A stretch of 64,000 bases of DNA from Uloborus plumipes (taxonomy: Eukaryota > Arthropoda > Arachnida > Araneae > Uloboridae), in the NCBI GenBank assembly GCA_038373865.1, contig JAXGGA010001585.1:83094-147093 (forward strand). Reading direction: 5' to 3'. A program made the position numbers and the translations under genes. Position 1 is the first letter of the stretch, and each line of letters begins with the position of its first letter. Below the pieces are notes generated by a model. It was not told where the DNA came from. It saw only the letters and a list, made by a program, of their open reading frames with translations, and searched no databases. This document shows positions 46,332 through 57,427 of the stretch, one piece after another.

Positions 46332-46619
46332 CCCTTTATCAGAAGTCCCGCTTATATTTTTTAGTATTATGAATAATAAATGCCTATAATCATGCTGAAG
46401 CTTTTAAGTACCACTCCTTGTACTTTGCTGAGAGGCCGACACATGGTACCGGAAACAAATTTCTTGGGGGATCTCAGGGGTAAGGGGATTTAGACCCCCA
46501 AAATTTTCAAATTCTTTTACTCGATAAATATGATTTTTGATGTATTTTCAACTTAAAAAAAAAAAAAAAAATAAAAAAAAAATAAAAATCATTGATAAGT
46601 TAATTTGGGATATAAAGGG
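46332..46619. mobile_element. PiggyBac-like MITE with perfect TTAA duplication
   Basis: TTAA at 46328-46331 precedes CCCTTTATC, and GATATAAAGGG at the right is followed by TTAA at 46620-46623. CCC ends with exact TTAA duplication are the mark of piggyBac transposition. 288 bp, non-coding, with A-rich interior at 46556-46587. Confidence 0.85.
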
Positions 46620-46712
46620 TTAAAGTACAAATTGGGCAGTATTTTGCTTCTAAATGATAGTATAAATCTAGTTATTAAAGTGTTTTTTCTCAACTTTTAT
46701 CCACATTGTGTA

Positions 46713-48051
46713 CTGTAAAATGGGGTGAATCGGTGCACTTTTCAGCTTTGATTGTAAAAAAAGCAATTAAAAGATTTTTTTTTAGTTAGATTTTTTGGGT
46801 AAAATTTTCGGTCTTGCTTTACTTTTGATCTTCCAATTCCAAGCAAAGCCAAAACTTTTTTGAACAGTTATTATTTGTATTCATAGGAAATTATGGGTGT
46901 TCCGAACCCCCGCTGATAGGGGTCAATCGGAGCACATGTTAAAGATTTGAGTTTTTTTCAATTTTACCTGTAATAAATCTCACAAACATGAATAATATTG
47001 ACAGGAGAGAGTAAGAACAGATAGTTACTGTCAAATAAAAGTTTAATTTTGATACCAGTATATACCAGTTCGATACCAGTTTCGATACCAGTAAAATTTG
47101 TCAAAGTTCAAAAATACTTTGAACTTAAAAAAAATTAAAAGTAATTTTAAGAAATGCTTTTGAATTGAAATACAAAGATTTAACATAAATGGAAGTCACT
47201 CATGTCGTCCACAAACATGTACTTGTCCATAAAACTATCAATTTTGGCTTGGCTTAAGTTTTTCATAACATCTTCTGGGATGAACTCTGCCTTTTCTTTA
47301 GTTTCGTGAAATATCTGAGTTTCGGAGAATGTCCTGTAAGATTTTCCCACTTATTCATCACTGTCTGTGAGCTGGATTTTTGCTACATAAAGTCTGTATG
47401 ACTTTTCCCCATGTATTTTGAAAAAAAAAAAGAAGTCTCCCGGAGCAAAAATCTTTTGAAATCTCCAACTTTTTTTTCATTCTAAGATCTAGTTGCTCAC
47501 AAGAAGGATTTAACAAATAAATCCTTGTCTTTATCTTTACTGGAAGAATTGGGATTAGAATCTTGATTTTTCAAACAGTTTCCTTTAAATAAGTTTCAAT
47601 TAGGAAAAAAAGGACAAGGTGTTCCTATTCATCCCGCAAATCCTTATCCTATGTCATTATAATGAATTTTCCATTTTTATGCCACAATTAAAATATGTTG
47701 TCTTATCTAATGTGGGTCTCTCTGTTGCTCAGATATATGCCTAATTAAAAAATACTATTCTGAGATTTGAAATATAAAGGGGTCTGTACTTACATACAAA
47801 GTTGTGCAGACCATGAAAACTTTTTGTGTAACTTTTGTGTTTTTTAGTGTTACGCTTGCAGCCTATCACATAAGCCAATATTGTTGCCAGAATGGCAAAA
47901 ACTTTTTTTCCTACTTCTTATAATATTATCTTTCTAGAAAGAAATGTAACTGCCAAAAATACCCGACGGTACATTTATAAACAATTTCTTTGTATGATCA
48001 GAAAGTTTTGTTCCGAATCACCCCGCTGTTCCTATACACCCCATTTCACGG
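46713..48051. mobile_element. 1.34-kb TA-flanked DNA transposon with GGGGTG ends
   Basis: Left end CTGTAAAATGGGGTGAATCG after TA (46711-46712). Right end in reverse CCGTGAAATGGGGTGTATAG, followed outside by TA (48052-48053). The GGGGTGNATNGG motif is repeated a second time inside the right end (reverse GGGGTGATTCGGAACA), and inside the left part as GGGGTCAATCGGAGCACA near 46918. A decayed transposase tail is encoded on the minus strand (47180-47470). Length and remnant coding suggest a degraded full element or a large deletion derivative. The TA duplication suits the Tc1/mariner/pogo group. Confidence 0.8.
47180..47470 (-). pseudogene. Decayed transposase C-terminal region
   Basis: On the minus strand the frame reads KIFAPGDFFFFFKIHGEKSY, then RLYVAKIQLTDSDE, a TAA, then VGKSYRTFSETQIF, and later FIPEDVMKNLSQAKIDSF and YMFVDDMSDFHLC before TAA (47180-47182). 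A GDFxxVxFxGxKSxxxYVxxI block followed by an acidic, F-rich tail is, in my memory of such families, the C-terminal part of transposases with TA-flanked GGGGT-type ends in arthropods and fish. One in-frame stop is present and the catalytic domain is missing. It lies inside the element at 46713-48051. Family name not certain. Confidence 0.5.
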
Positions 48052-48158
48052 TACGTATCAAAGTTGGCTTCTCCCACAAAAAATCTTAAAAAGAGAAAAA
48101 CCTATTGGAATGTAATTTCCAAAATTTGTATCATAGCAAAGGCGTCTGTATTTCGTTA

Positions 48159-48384
48159 CCGTAAAGTCGGGTTACTTGGACCCACAAGGAGGTTACTTGA
48201 GCCCACAGTAAAATGATAAAATCTGGGTTTGGTACTAGCATTAGAGATCCAGAGTGCTTCTACCTAGAGGAGAAACGAGGAACTACGTGCAAGTCTTCAA
48301 CTAATAAGTACCAAACCTAGATTTTATCATTTAACTGTAAGGGCTCAAGTAACCCCTTAGGGTCCAAGTAACTCGACTTTACGG
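48159..48384. mobile_element. MITE with about 80-bp inverted repeats, CCGTAAAGTCGGG ends
   Basis: TA (48157-48158) then CCGTAAAGTCGGGTTACTTG, and at the right CTCGACTTTACGG followed by TA (48385-48386). Inverted repeats extend through GATAAAATCTGGGTTTGGTAC and its mirror GTACCAAACCTAGATTTTATC, leaving about 60 bp unpaired. GGTTACTTGRRCCC occurs twice in each arm. The terminal sequence is similar to that of the element 46713-48051, only 107 bp away. Confidence 0.88.
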
Positions 48385-48386
48385 TA

Positions 48387-50129
48387 TTTTACTTGAAAGG
48401 GTTATCCCAATAAATTTACTTAACAGTTTTTAAACACTCAGAAATGTTTTTTTTTCTGTATGAGGCAAGCCAACAATAGCCCAATTTTCACGAAGTACCA
48501 AAATATGTTTCATTCTGAAGTTTTACAGCAGTTATATCATGCTTTATTTTTCTACATTTTTAATGTGATTTTTAAAATTACTTTACCAGTCTAAAAAACG
48601 GGAATCTTTCCTAAAATAAAAGAACTTTAAAAAAGGTTTGACTATTAGTTATGATTAAGCTCTTAACTAAGCATTTTTACATTATGCGATACTAAATTAT
48701 TTATCATATCTTTAGATTTAGTTCAAAGTAATAAAACAAAGTGTTTTCGTATTTTAATCAGAGAACCAATAAATTTAAAAATCCCCTAAAAGAATTAGTT
48801 TTAAAGGGACTTGGGACATACATAATCTCTCCATAATAAAAGCATATTAAAAAAACCGTCAAAAACTTTGTACCTCAATTTAGTAAAATGTGAAAGCGTC
48901 TATAAAAGTACAAATAAAAATTTAAGTTGAATTTAAAAATTCATCATTTTCACAACATACTAATCTTAAAAATTTAGATTGTATTTTTTTGTAAACAAGA
49001 TGGAATGATACAGTCCTATAGTTAAATCTCACTCAAGCTTTTATTACTCAGTATAATATTTTATCAACATTCATTATTTTACTTTCTTTTTTTGTTTTAA
49101 AATTTTCTGCTTTGTTTGAGTCCAGATCTTGCATTTCAAGGAATTAAAAGCTGGTTCATGTTAGTTGCAAAAAGATAACAACGCAAAATGAAATAAAAAT
49201 AAATAATTTCGTTTCCCTAAATATGTACCCAAGCATAGCAAACACTTCATATTTAACTCATATAAAAAAAAGCCAAAAAAAAGTAACAATTTAGGGAAAT
49301 ATTCTCAACTTAATGAGAAATGAAAATGTAGGAACTATTTTTAAACAGGAAACTTCATTATATAAACTTAATTCATAGGAACTAAGTATTATATAAAGTT
49401 AAAAATGTAAAATCTTGTTGAATTCGCTTAAATTACTAATTCAAGAAAAAATTTGATTATTCTGCTTGCATAAGCTGAAAGATGTTTAACTTTCTAAAAT
49501 CTCATATATAGAAACACGACGTTCTTTTGTTAATTTAAACATACTTGAATTAAATTTATCAATTAAATAACTCTGCACAAAATATTTATAATTGCTGGAT
49601 TTGAAGAATTCCAAATGAAGGTTTAGAAGATTTCATTTAAAAACATCATTGTGTAATTAAAACTCATTAAAATCATTTCAAAATACCAATTTCACTACTG
49701 TTTACTTAGAATTAATATCGAAGCCTCATTTAAATTTTACTTAAAAAAAAAAAAAAAAAAAAAAAAACAACATTGAGTGAGGACTGAATGCTCTTTATAA
49801 TCACAAGGATTTTGAACATAAGTTAGTGATTGTGCAAAAGAATTAGTAATTTTTCTCGAGCTCTAGTTAGGGGATTATTATTTAATGCTGCATCTAACAA
49901 GTAAATGATAACTGCGTTTGACGTTAATAACATATTGTTAAAGTTAAATCGCAGAGACGACTTTAATTCGTGCCGGATAAACATTTTTCTTTCTGTTGGT
50001 TTTGTGATTTTAAAATACAAGTTTTCCCCGATGAGTTTGCGCATTTAAATTGATTCTTGAGCATTTCTACAGTCAGACTAAGGACAATAAAACCGTTCAG
50101 AGTTAATAATTTATTGTTTTAAAGTAAAA
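48387..50129. other. AT-rich non-coding stretch
   Basis: About 1.7 kb including a run of about 26 A at 49742-49767. No supported gene. Confidence 0.45.
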
Positions 50130-50460
50130 AATCTGCCTGATCTTCTTAGGTAAAACCTTCCGCTCATGTACGCATGTGTCAGGTATTCTCTGATCTTATT
50201 AAAATAGGGGTGTTAGGTAAGAAAATAATAAGGGAGGACGAATAATAAAAAACAAACTTTTGAACCGTATCAAACAACGTGGAACGATGCTAATTTAAAA
50301 ATACATAGTTTAGTTGAATATTTCAAAAGAATATAGCAAATGCAAGTTTTAAATTGAAAGCTGCGGAAAGTTATCCCCCACCACAACCCATCTACCCTTT
50401 TTTTATGTGGAACTGTTCGCGAGTGCTAGGCGCGGTTTCCATGGACGGACAGTACACTAA
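50130..50460 (+). repeat. Dispersed repeat D, copy 1
   Basis: Blocks CTGATCTTCTTAGGTAAAAC, GGTGTTAGGTAAGAAAATAA, CAAACAACGTGGAACGATGC, GTTATCCCCCACCACAACCC and ACTGTTCGCGAGTGCTAGGC occur in this order. The same blocks are found inverted at 57785-58090. No inverted ends or coding frame identified; the element class is unknown. Confidence 0.8.
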
Positions 50461-50607
50461 ATACATTCGGAATGCTCACTATAAAATATTCTGTTTGTGG
50501 AAAATTTTCTTTTTTTTGACCTTCTTACTTTAGAAGGTTAGAGTGAATGTTTTGACCTCTTATTTTTAACCTCCTAAGTTCCTAAGTCAAGTGTCCATTA
50601 TTTACAA

Positions 50608-50930
50608 GGTGTGTCTATTTAATTACAAGACTGGCCTAATATAACGGAATGAATAACAAAACACAACATGCGTTTAGTAGTCTTCAAAATAGACTTCTCC
50701 GGCTTTCACACACTTTTGTTCATGGCGGTACAAAGGAAACGCTTTGCAGGCCTCTGAGTACTTTCTTTATGTCCTCTCTGTCCTGAAAACGACGTCTTTT
50801 TAGAGTAACCCACGTTCCTTCCAATTTCCATTCTATAACTTCACGAACAGTCCTCTGGAATTAATTTGGCACATCCCAAAACTGAAGACTTCTGCAAACG
50901 GGTATCGATTTCAGGACATCAAGAACATGA
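50608..50930 (-). pseudogene. Mariner-type transposase C-terminal remnant
   Basis: On the minus strand one frame reads EWKLEGTWVTLKRRRFQDRE then DIKKVLRGLQSVSF. After a one-base shift it continues RHEQKCVKAGEVYFEDY to a stop at 50674-50676. A basic RRRFQDxEDIKKxL segment followed by RHxxKCVxAGxxYFE is the tail of mariner/SETMAR-like transposases (third helical region and the final KC...G.YFE box). All catalytic Asp residues lie further 5' and are absent. Downstream, at 50608-50637, AGGTGTGTCTATTTAATTAC may be the 3' terminal repeat. A partner repeat was not found. Non-functional. Confidence 0.7.
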
Positions 50931-52284
50931 AAAAAAAAAAGTAACCGCTCATTTTTAAAACATATCTTCAGAACCTACGAAGCGTATTTCCAGAATTTGT
51001 ATCACCGTACGCAAAAGTGTGAATGTCGTAAAGGGCTATTTTGAGACCTAATATCGTTATGTACGTATACTTGTTTTTTAGTATTTACTCTGCTATATTA
51101 AGCCCAGTCCCGGAACTTAATCGACAGCCTTGGGTTTAAAAAAAAACGCTGTTTAGACCCTTGCTGATTGCTTTTGTATGAAATGATTCAGGACCAAAGA
51201 AAAAGGAAGGCAAATTTACAAAAAAAAAAAAAAAATCGTTAAAATCGAGTTGAAAGCAAGGGTCATTTAACTTTCTTTTTCTGAGGATCGTGGTACCCCG
51301 ACTTATTCTATCTACGTAACTGAAGCATTTAAAGTAATATAATATCAATTGGCGTTCATTGGTTCAGTGGCGATTTACTTAAAAAGAATTCTTCAAAATG
51401 AAGTGAAATCCCGAATCAAAATAAAAGGGTATTTACATATTTCTATCTACATTTCTATCTACATAAAAAATAGTAACTCTCATTATTTTCAATGCTTTCA
51501 TTAAGCAGTTACTAATAAAAACTTAGACTAAAAGGGTGCTTCGACTTGGTAATATATCGTTTACAAACTTTTTTTTTTGTTACTCCACTGCAGTTGAGTT
51601 TTATAGTTCATATACTTTTTAAAAATATTTTTATTTAAAACCAATTATTTTACAATAACATGGCAAAGAAAAAGGCAAAGAATTATTCAAACTGCATGCA
51701 GTAAAAATCTACGAAAGAAAGTGGTGTACTAAATCCTCTTTCGATTTTCTTTATCCATTCGAGAAATGTAAATAAAACAATCTTGTTCTTATGTACAATA
51801 CGGTAAACATTGACTCTCTCGAACTGCAGTAAAAATATATGACAACAGTAAATAAATTACTTGTTTACCCTATATGATATAAAACGTCTTTATATATTTG
51901 AGAATGTTCATTCTTTCATTCAGTACATATATTTCAAATGATCAACTTCGAATCAAGATATCACATGACATACTCTAACATTTTTTATCCTCCCTTAAGA
52001 TGAAAAAGAGTGTCATCATGATCAGATTGAAGACTGAATGGATGTTATATTGGTCACACTTTTAAATACAATTTATCTTCGTCCAGATATTATCTGTCAT
52101 GAGCCGTGTTAAGAACCAGCATTTTTTATACTTTTTTTTCTTTCGAATTGCCATACTCCGCTTTTGGGGGAAGGGAGTGGGGGAGGGTGTGAGAGAAAAA
52201 AACGTATGATGTGGCATTTCATTTGAAATACAAAGGATTTTTTCTCCTATTTTATACTGAAACTGTTTTTTTTTTTTGTCTAAG
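50931..52284. other. AT-rich non-coding stretch
   Basis: A and T runs (51222-51236). No supported gene. Confidence 0.4.
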
Positions 52285-52503
52285 AAGAATAATAAAGATG
52301 AAAAAACACAAGATATCAATGCTTTGTCAATCAAGATCTTTGTTAACTTGAATAAGTGGCAGAGATTTAGAGCACATGATCAAATATTAGGTAAACCATT
52401 ATTTGGTGTTGACAAAAAGTTTAAGGTTGTGACAGATTTTTTAAAATTACTTCCCAGCCCTAGAAACTGTTTTTTTAAAAGTATTTTTGAAAAAAAATTT
52501 TAA
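52285..52503 (+). CDS. Possible terminal exon of an unknown gene
   Basis: A long T tract ending GTCTAAG (52267-52284) resembles a 3' splice acceptor. The frame after it is open for 72 codons (KNNKDEKTQDINALSIKIFV... ending KSIFEKKF) and stops at TAA 52501-52503. AATAAA at 52666-52671 could be the polyadenylation signal. The peptide has mixed hydrophobic and charged character and no known motif. No upstream exon can be identified on sequence alone. AT-rich DNA makes chance acceptor-like sites common, so confidence is low. Confidence 0.2.
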   Translation, partial: KNNKDEKTQDINALSIKIFVNLNKWQRFRAHDQILGKPLFGVDKKFKVVTDFLKLLPSPRNCFFKSIFEKKF

Positions 52504-54168
52504 ACTTAAATTTATGATGATTTATGTTATTCAAAATTATCTTGATTCAAAGTCTTCCCTTTCTATTTTATCTTGATATTTATTAATTGGAATGTAACTT
52601 ATTTTTAATTAGTCGTAATTTTCATAAATCTATATTTCCAAATACTGCATTAATTTGTTAATCTAAATAAATTTCAGTCTGTTTTATTCGGGATTTTCAA
52701 TTTTTACTATCGGTGAGAGTACTAATAGATCCGATAATCATCGGTTCAAAAAAAAAAAAATAAATAAAAATAAAAATCTCGTTCTTGGTTAAATATATTT
52801 TCTGAATAAAAACCCTGACTGATGAAGATTTTAGGTTTTATAAGTAAAATTTTGTATCTTTGTAAGCTAGGCTTCGATTTTAATCCGTCCTAGCTTTATC
52901 AAACCGTTTGTTTTCTGTGTGGTTTTAACTTCATTAAATGCTTATTTTCATAATGATAATAAATAATACATATTGTTCCCAGTTACGAAAGCTGCTATTA
53001 GCTATTTTCCTTAACAGCAATAGAGCACTCTCACTGAACAACGACTCTCCAAAAACATACTAAAAATGCCAAAAACAACTCCCCTGCGAAACTTCAATAT
53101 CGCAGTTTCCACCATGACCTCCCTCCCCTCCTCGCACAAACTTTTGCATTTCGACGCTGTAGCTACACGACATTAATTTAAAATTTGCAATGAAACTATG
53201 GTAATATATTTTTTAAAGTCAATAATGAGCACTTCCAGCTATTATTAAAAAGTCATGTTTTAGTTTAATACGATTTTACTATGCTATATATCACAATCAC
53301 TGAATATAAACGCTCATGCGTTTATTTATAACACCCCTATAGTTCGATTGTTACAAAGAATTGCCATTCTACTACTGTATTCTTATCATATCTCATGCGT
53401 TAACAAAGATACCAATAAAATTAACCGATCATACTTATCCATAGCACAATATCTAAAACCTATCATCAAGTTACTATTCATGTGCAAATAACATTATTTA
53501 ATTTCAGTTTACGAAGTGTTGAAATGTTTACTGCGAAACTAATAATGCTACAATTAGATTTACAACACACAATAAAGCCAAAATGGACAATATCGTATCA
53601 AGACCATATTTTAGATAATATTTCAATAAGGAAACACTAATTAGTTTTTTCAAAGTGTTTAAATTGTTGTTTTAATGAACAAAACTGCACATTGTTTTGC
53701 AATCATAAACAGTTTTGAGAATCTAGCAAACAGAAATTATTAGTTAACAGATTTTTTTCCCCTGAAACATGCATGGTAGAATATTTGAAGAAATATAAAA
53801 TTCAACTCATTCATACTTAAAATGTAAGGGAGAGAGACCATTATTGTACAGATAATCCTTAAAAGAAGAAAAATCAAAGTTTTCTCAAATTTATTTAGGG
53901 ACACTTGGACGCTTTTGAACAGTGGAACTACACTGTGCGCATATTGAAACTAGAAAAGAAAAACCTAAAAAAAAGAAGAAGAAAGTGCACTTTTGCACTA
54001 GCAAAAAAAAAAAAAAAAAACAGGTTGTTCCCAAAATAACGATAACTCTTTCACAGATGTTTGAAGAAATGTTCTCTTTAAAAGAAGAAATATTCATCTT
54101 TTGTCTTGGAAGTTAAGTGGTAAAAGATATGACTAGGCGCGTCAGAGTACACGCAAAAATACGAAAAA
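52504..54168. other. AT-rich non-coding stretch
   Basis: Possible polyA signal AATAAA at 52666. A run of 18 A at 54003-54020. No other supported feature. Confidence 0.4.
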
Positions 54169-54233
54169 CAGCCACCAATAAGGGTCAATGAAATATAACT
54201 TTATTGAAAGCGGTTTTCCTTATTGGTGGTTGT
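54169..54233. repeat. Short inverted repeat, 16-bp arms
   Basis: ACAGCCACCAATAAGG (54169-54184) and CCTTATTGGTGGTTGT (54218-54233) pair with one mismatch around a 33-base loop. It could be a very small foldback element or an RNA hairpin. Confidence 0.7.
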
Positions 54234-54289
54234 GAAATACAGATGAACAACTATCTTCGGATAGTCGTCCAAGGTGTTTTTAATTCACC

Positions 54290-54601
54290 ATGCTATTAGC
54301 GGTTCGTCCTAATTTGTCAACAACAGAGAAGTTAAATCTGATTAAATATTCATACTTAGACTATTCGATATTGTTAAGAGACTCACGAATTCAACATCTC
54401 CGAATTTTAAACCAAATAATTGATTTTTATGAGTTTTTAAAAACCCCACATGCAAAAAGCGTGTCTTCAGAAACGTCAGAAGTAGACGTCAATCCCCTGT
54501 TTGCCCAACCATCCACAGCAGACTTGCATTGCATTAATAAATTAACTTTTCGTTGCGGATTTTTTCCTTACATTATCAATACGTTTAGATCTATTAAATA
54601 A
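54290..54601 (+). CDS. Hypothetical 103-residue ORF, status uncertain
   Basis: An ATG in context TTCACCATGC opens a frame of 103 codons (MLLAVRPNLSTTEKLNLIKY...FFPYIINTFRSIK). It shows alternating helix-like segments but no family motif. Composition is closer to coding than the flanks, and no element ends surround it. There is no recognisable promoter or splice site, and no second copy in the window. It could be a real small exon or a chance open frame. Confidence 0.25.
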   Translation: MLLAVRPNLSTTEKLNLIKYSYLDYSILLRDSRIQHLRILNQIIDFYEFLKTPHAKSVSSETSEVDVNPLFAQPSTADLHCINKLTFRCGFFPYIINTFRSIK

Positions 54602-54794
54602 TTATTAAAGATTGGATTCGTCAAAGGGTAATCCAGTAACCTGCCACATATATCAGCAATGCTGAGTTTACGAGAAAACAAAACTTTTTTACGAGAAAAC
54701 AAACTCAAATTTTTGGAAATGCATTGCTTGGCTACTTTTTCCTTTTACGGCAGCCTTGATAAGCAACCGTTAAGAATGCTACAACGAATCTGTT

Positions 54795-54841
54795 TTGTCG
54801 TGGTGGCAATGAACCCCTGTGTTTCATTGCCCCCACGACAA
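54795..54841. repeat. Strong hairpin, 19-bp arms
   Basis: TTGTCGTGGTGGCAATGAA (54795-54813) and TTCATTGCCCCCACGACAA (54823-54841) pair with a single mismatch around a 9-base loop. GC content is unusually high for this region, so it is more stable than expected by chance. It lies inside an open frame (54659-54937) that has no recognisable motif. Confidence 0.8.
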
Positions 54842-54937
54842 GCTTGCAGTCAATGGCGTCTGTGGTCGTCGACCAAAAATATCCCTGTCAGGGTAATGAT
54901 GTCCAACGTCACCAGAACTTATAAAAGTATCTTATAA

Positions 54938-56033
54938 AAACTACTTATCCTTTTGCAACTTTTTTGTCTACACAGATTATGTTCCTGTGTGCTATTTTAT
55001 CATAAAGAATAAAATGGAAATTCGAATACATTCCTATTCGTCTTAAATTGACACTTATTGATGGTTGTTTTCCTATTTTCGCTGGTACAGCCTACGCACC
55101 TCTTGATATGTTTTATCAGCCAGTTTCCAGGAAGCGATGTCTATTCTTTCTTCTAAGGAGATCATTTTTTTCCCAACTTATGTGACAGAACTGCATTAGT
55201 GTCTTCTTAGAAACGGGTTGTTAACACCCGCTTACATTTTTGCAATAAATACTAGAATTTTGCTTTGCATTTCTTTCATCAAATGACTTTTTTTTGTACA
55301 TTTCTTGTGTTATGTTTGCACCTTCTCTTAGAGCTTTCGTGCACTTTAAAGGAGCGCCCCTCGTAGATTAGGAGTCAGTGATTTATTTGCAATAATATGT
55401 AACTCTCGGAAGTACTTTTAGCTTTATGCACATTTATATTTAAAAAAAAAAAACAATCTTAAATATTTAAACAGCACTTTTTCATAAAAGTTAAGGTTGA
55501 AGCGAATGCGAATTTAAAATCAGAGACGTATGAAATCCTTCATTTAACGAAACGCGGGAGAAATACTTGGAAAACAAGCTTCTTAGAATTCTTTGAACCG
55601 AACAAATAAATAGTTGAATAGCCTCAAATGGTATGTGATGTCAAAAGTGATGCCAAAAATAGGTATATGGATACAGTGGGAGGATCTTAGTTGGAAAAGA
55701 GGAAGGAAATGAGAAATAATGTTAATGGTGAATATGCTACTTTAAGCTTAGATGCTGCAAAAGAACTAGTGTAGGTGTCATAGAAACAATATAGACTATC
55801 ATTCGCGGAATTTTTCTTTGAACAATATTTATTTTACTTAACTGTTTCAATATTTTTAGTAGGGAAATTTTATCTTTCTCTTGCTTGGCGCTCATTTTAC
55901 ATAAATGGAATGATTAAATGGAATAATTCTATTATAGAATAGAGGTAAATTGAAAATCTCTCTCACTCACTTGATTTCTCATGCGCTTAAAGTACATGAA
56001 TGGAGCGAAATGGTACTAATAGTACTATAAAAA
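54938..56033. other. AT-rich non-coding stretch
   Basis: Nothing supported. Confidence 0.45.
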
Positions 56034-56035
56034 TA

Positions 56036-56283
56036 TGAAGGGCCAGGGGGGAAAAAGATGAAAGTGACCAAAAGGCGATTTCGAGAAAACGAAGAACAAA
56101 GTTTGATTTCTTGAGCTCCTTATGTAGTTTTTCGAGTTTTCATGCACACTTCGGTTGATTCTCACCTTTTTTTTCCCTTGTTGTTCTACCAGATGATATT
56201 TCTCGTTAAGAGCCCCTAGACATCGCTAATATCTCAAAATTGCCAAAAAAAGTGACTTTCATCTTTTCAACCCTGGCCCTTCA
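56036..56283. mobile_element. TA-flanked MITE with GAAGGGCCAGGG ends
   Basis: TA (56034-56035) then TGAAGGGCCAGGGGGGAAAA then AGATGAAAGTGAC. The right side carries GTGACTTTCATCTTTTCAAC then CCTGGCCCTTCA, followed by TA (56284-56285). Inverted repeats are about 33 bp with few mismatches. 248 bp, non-coding. Confidence 0.88.
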
Positions 56284-56474
56284 TATGTTCTAAAGGATTA
56301 TAAACTAATGAAAATACGTCATTTATATTCTTTTTCAAAGAAAAATAATTTTAAAATGTAGTTTAAAAAAAACTAAAAAATACGCTTTTAGAGTTAATCA
56401 AAATATTTCTCTCATGATACTCTGATTTCCCTCCGATTTTAGAAACTATTGAATATCCGCTAAGTTTTCCTGCA

Positions 56475-56736
56475 CTTATAATACATCAACATGTAACATA
56501 TTTTAGCCTTTAGTATTAATCACAGTATAAAATATACTACTTTTATGTTTGCAAAGAGCTTGAATTTTATCTTTTATTCAGAGTTACATACAAACAACTG
56601 AAACATTTAAAATGCATCAACATGTAATATAGCTTAGCCTTTAGTTTTAATAATAGTGTAAAATATATTACTTTTATATTTGTAAAGAATATGAATTTAT
56701 CTTTTATTCAGAGTTACATACATACATAAAAACCAG
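56475..56736 (+). repeat. Two-copy tandem duplication, 131-bp unit
   Basis: CATCAACATGTAACATATTT at 56484 recurs as CATCAACATGTAATATAGCT at 56615, followed in both by TTAGCCTTTAG, TATTACTTTTAT-type and CTTTTATTCAGAGTTACATA segments. Moderately diverged and non-coding. Confidence 0.85.
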
Positions 56737-56915
56737 CAAACAAACCCACATGTGAAACTAATAAATGCGTATTAAAAAAAGAAAAAATCGAAGCAGCTGG
56801 AAAAAATGTTAGAATGAAACGAAAGTTCACTTACGTAAAAGCAACAAAAGATATTACGAAATGAAAGCAAACTAATAATTTATAACTGGAAAATCCTAAA
56901 TGAATGGAATTTTAC
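56737..56915. other. AT-rich spacer
   Basis: Nothing supported. Confidence 0.4.
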
Positions 56916-57380
56916 GTACCCTGTTGAGCCACCTGTAGCGTGAATATACGAAGTGATGCAATCTAACATTGAGGCATAACAGTCTCGCACGACGTCCAAC
57001 GTCATCTTGTACCAGTTAGTGTAAACGCACCACTGATTGGAGCCATCTCATAGGCTGTCTAATTTGCCGTCTCTAATCATTTCATATCCGATCAATTTGT
57101 GACAAGTCTGGGCTTTGCGCAGGTCATAGAAGTATATAATGGGGAAGAGGAAGTCCCCTGACACCCTTACTGTGTGTGACACAGCATTGTCCTGTTAAAA
57201 TGGCTCTTGGGAGCATCAGTATGACTGCCAACCAATATGACTCAAGCATGACACAAGCACTGATTGAAGCCTGACGGAAGCATGACACAAACAAACTGTT
57301 AAGCCGTCATAGGGCTGTTAATCAATGTTAAGAGGGACCGTGTTTCTTATACAGCCCACAACGTTCCTCCAGGTGTGGGT
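56916..57380 (-). pseudogene. Tc1-like transposase pseudogene, C-terminal half
   Basis: Read on the minus strand, three motifs of Tc1/Tc3 transposases appear in order but in shifted frames. QDNAVSHTVRVSGDFLFP lies around 57145-57194, matching the second-Asp box (QDNAxxHTAxxxxxFL). PDLSQIDRI lies at about 57090-57115, matching the SPDLSPIEHVWD box that carries the last acidic residue. WYKMTLDVVRDCYASMLDCI with SYIHATGGSTGY lies at 56916-57015, matching the tail W..I..D..R.LY.SM..RI...I.ARGG.T.Y. Stops and at least two frameshifts separate them. The N-terminal paired-like DNA-binding domain and first Asp were not found. GC content is above the surroundings. Clearly inactive. Confidence 0.85.
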
Positions 57381-57427
57381 GCGGTGTGACGCTGAAAAGA
57401 AAAGGCTTTATTGGGGCATTCTCGATA

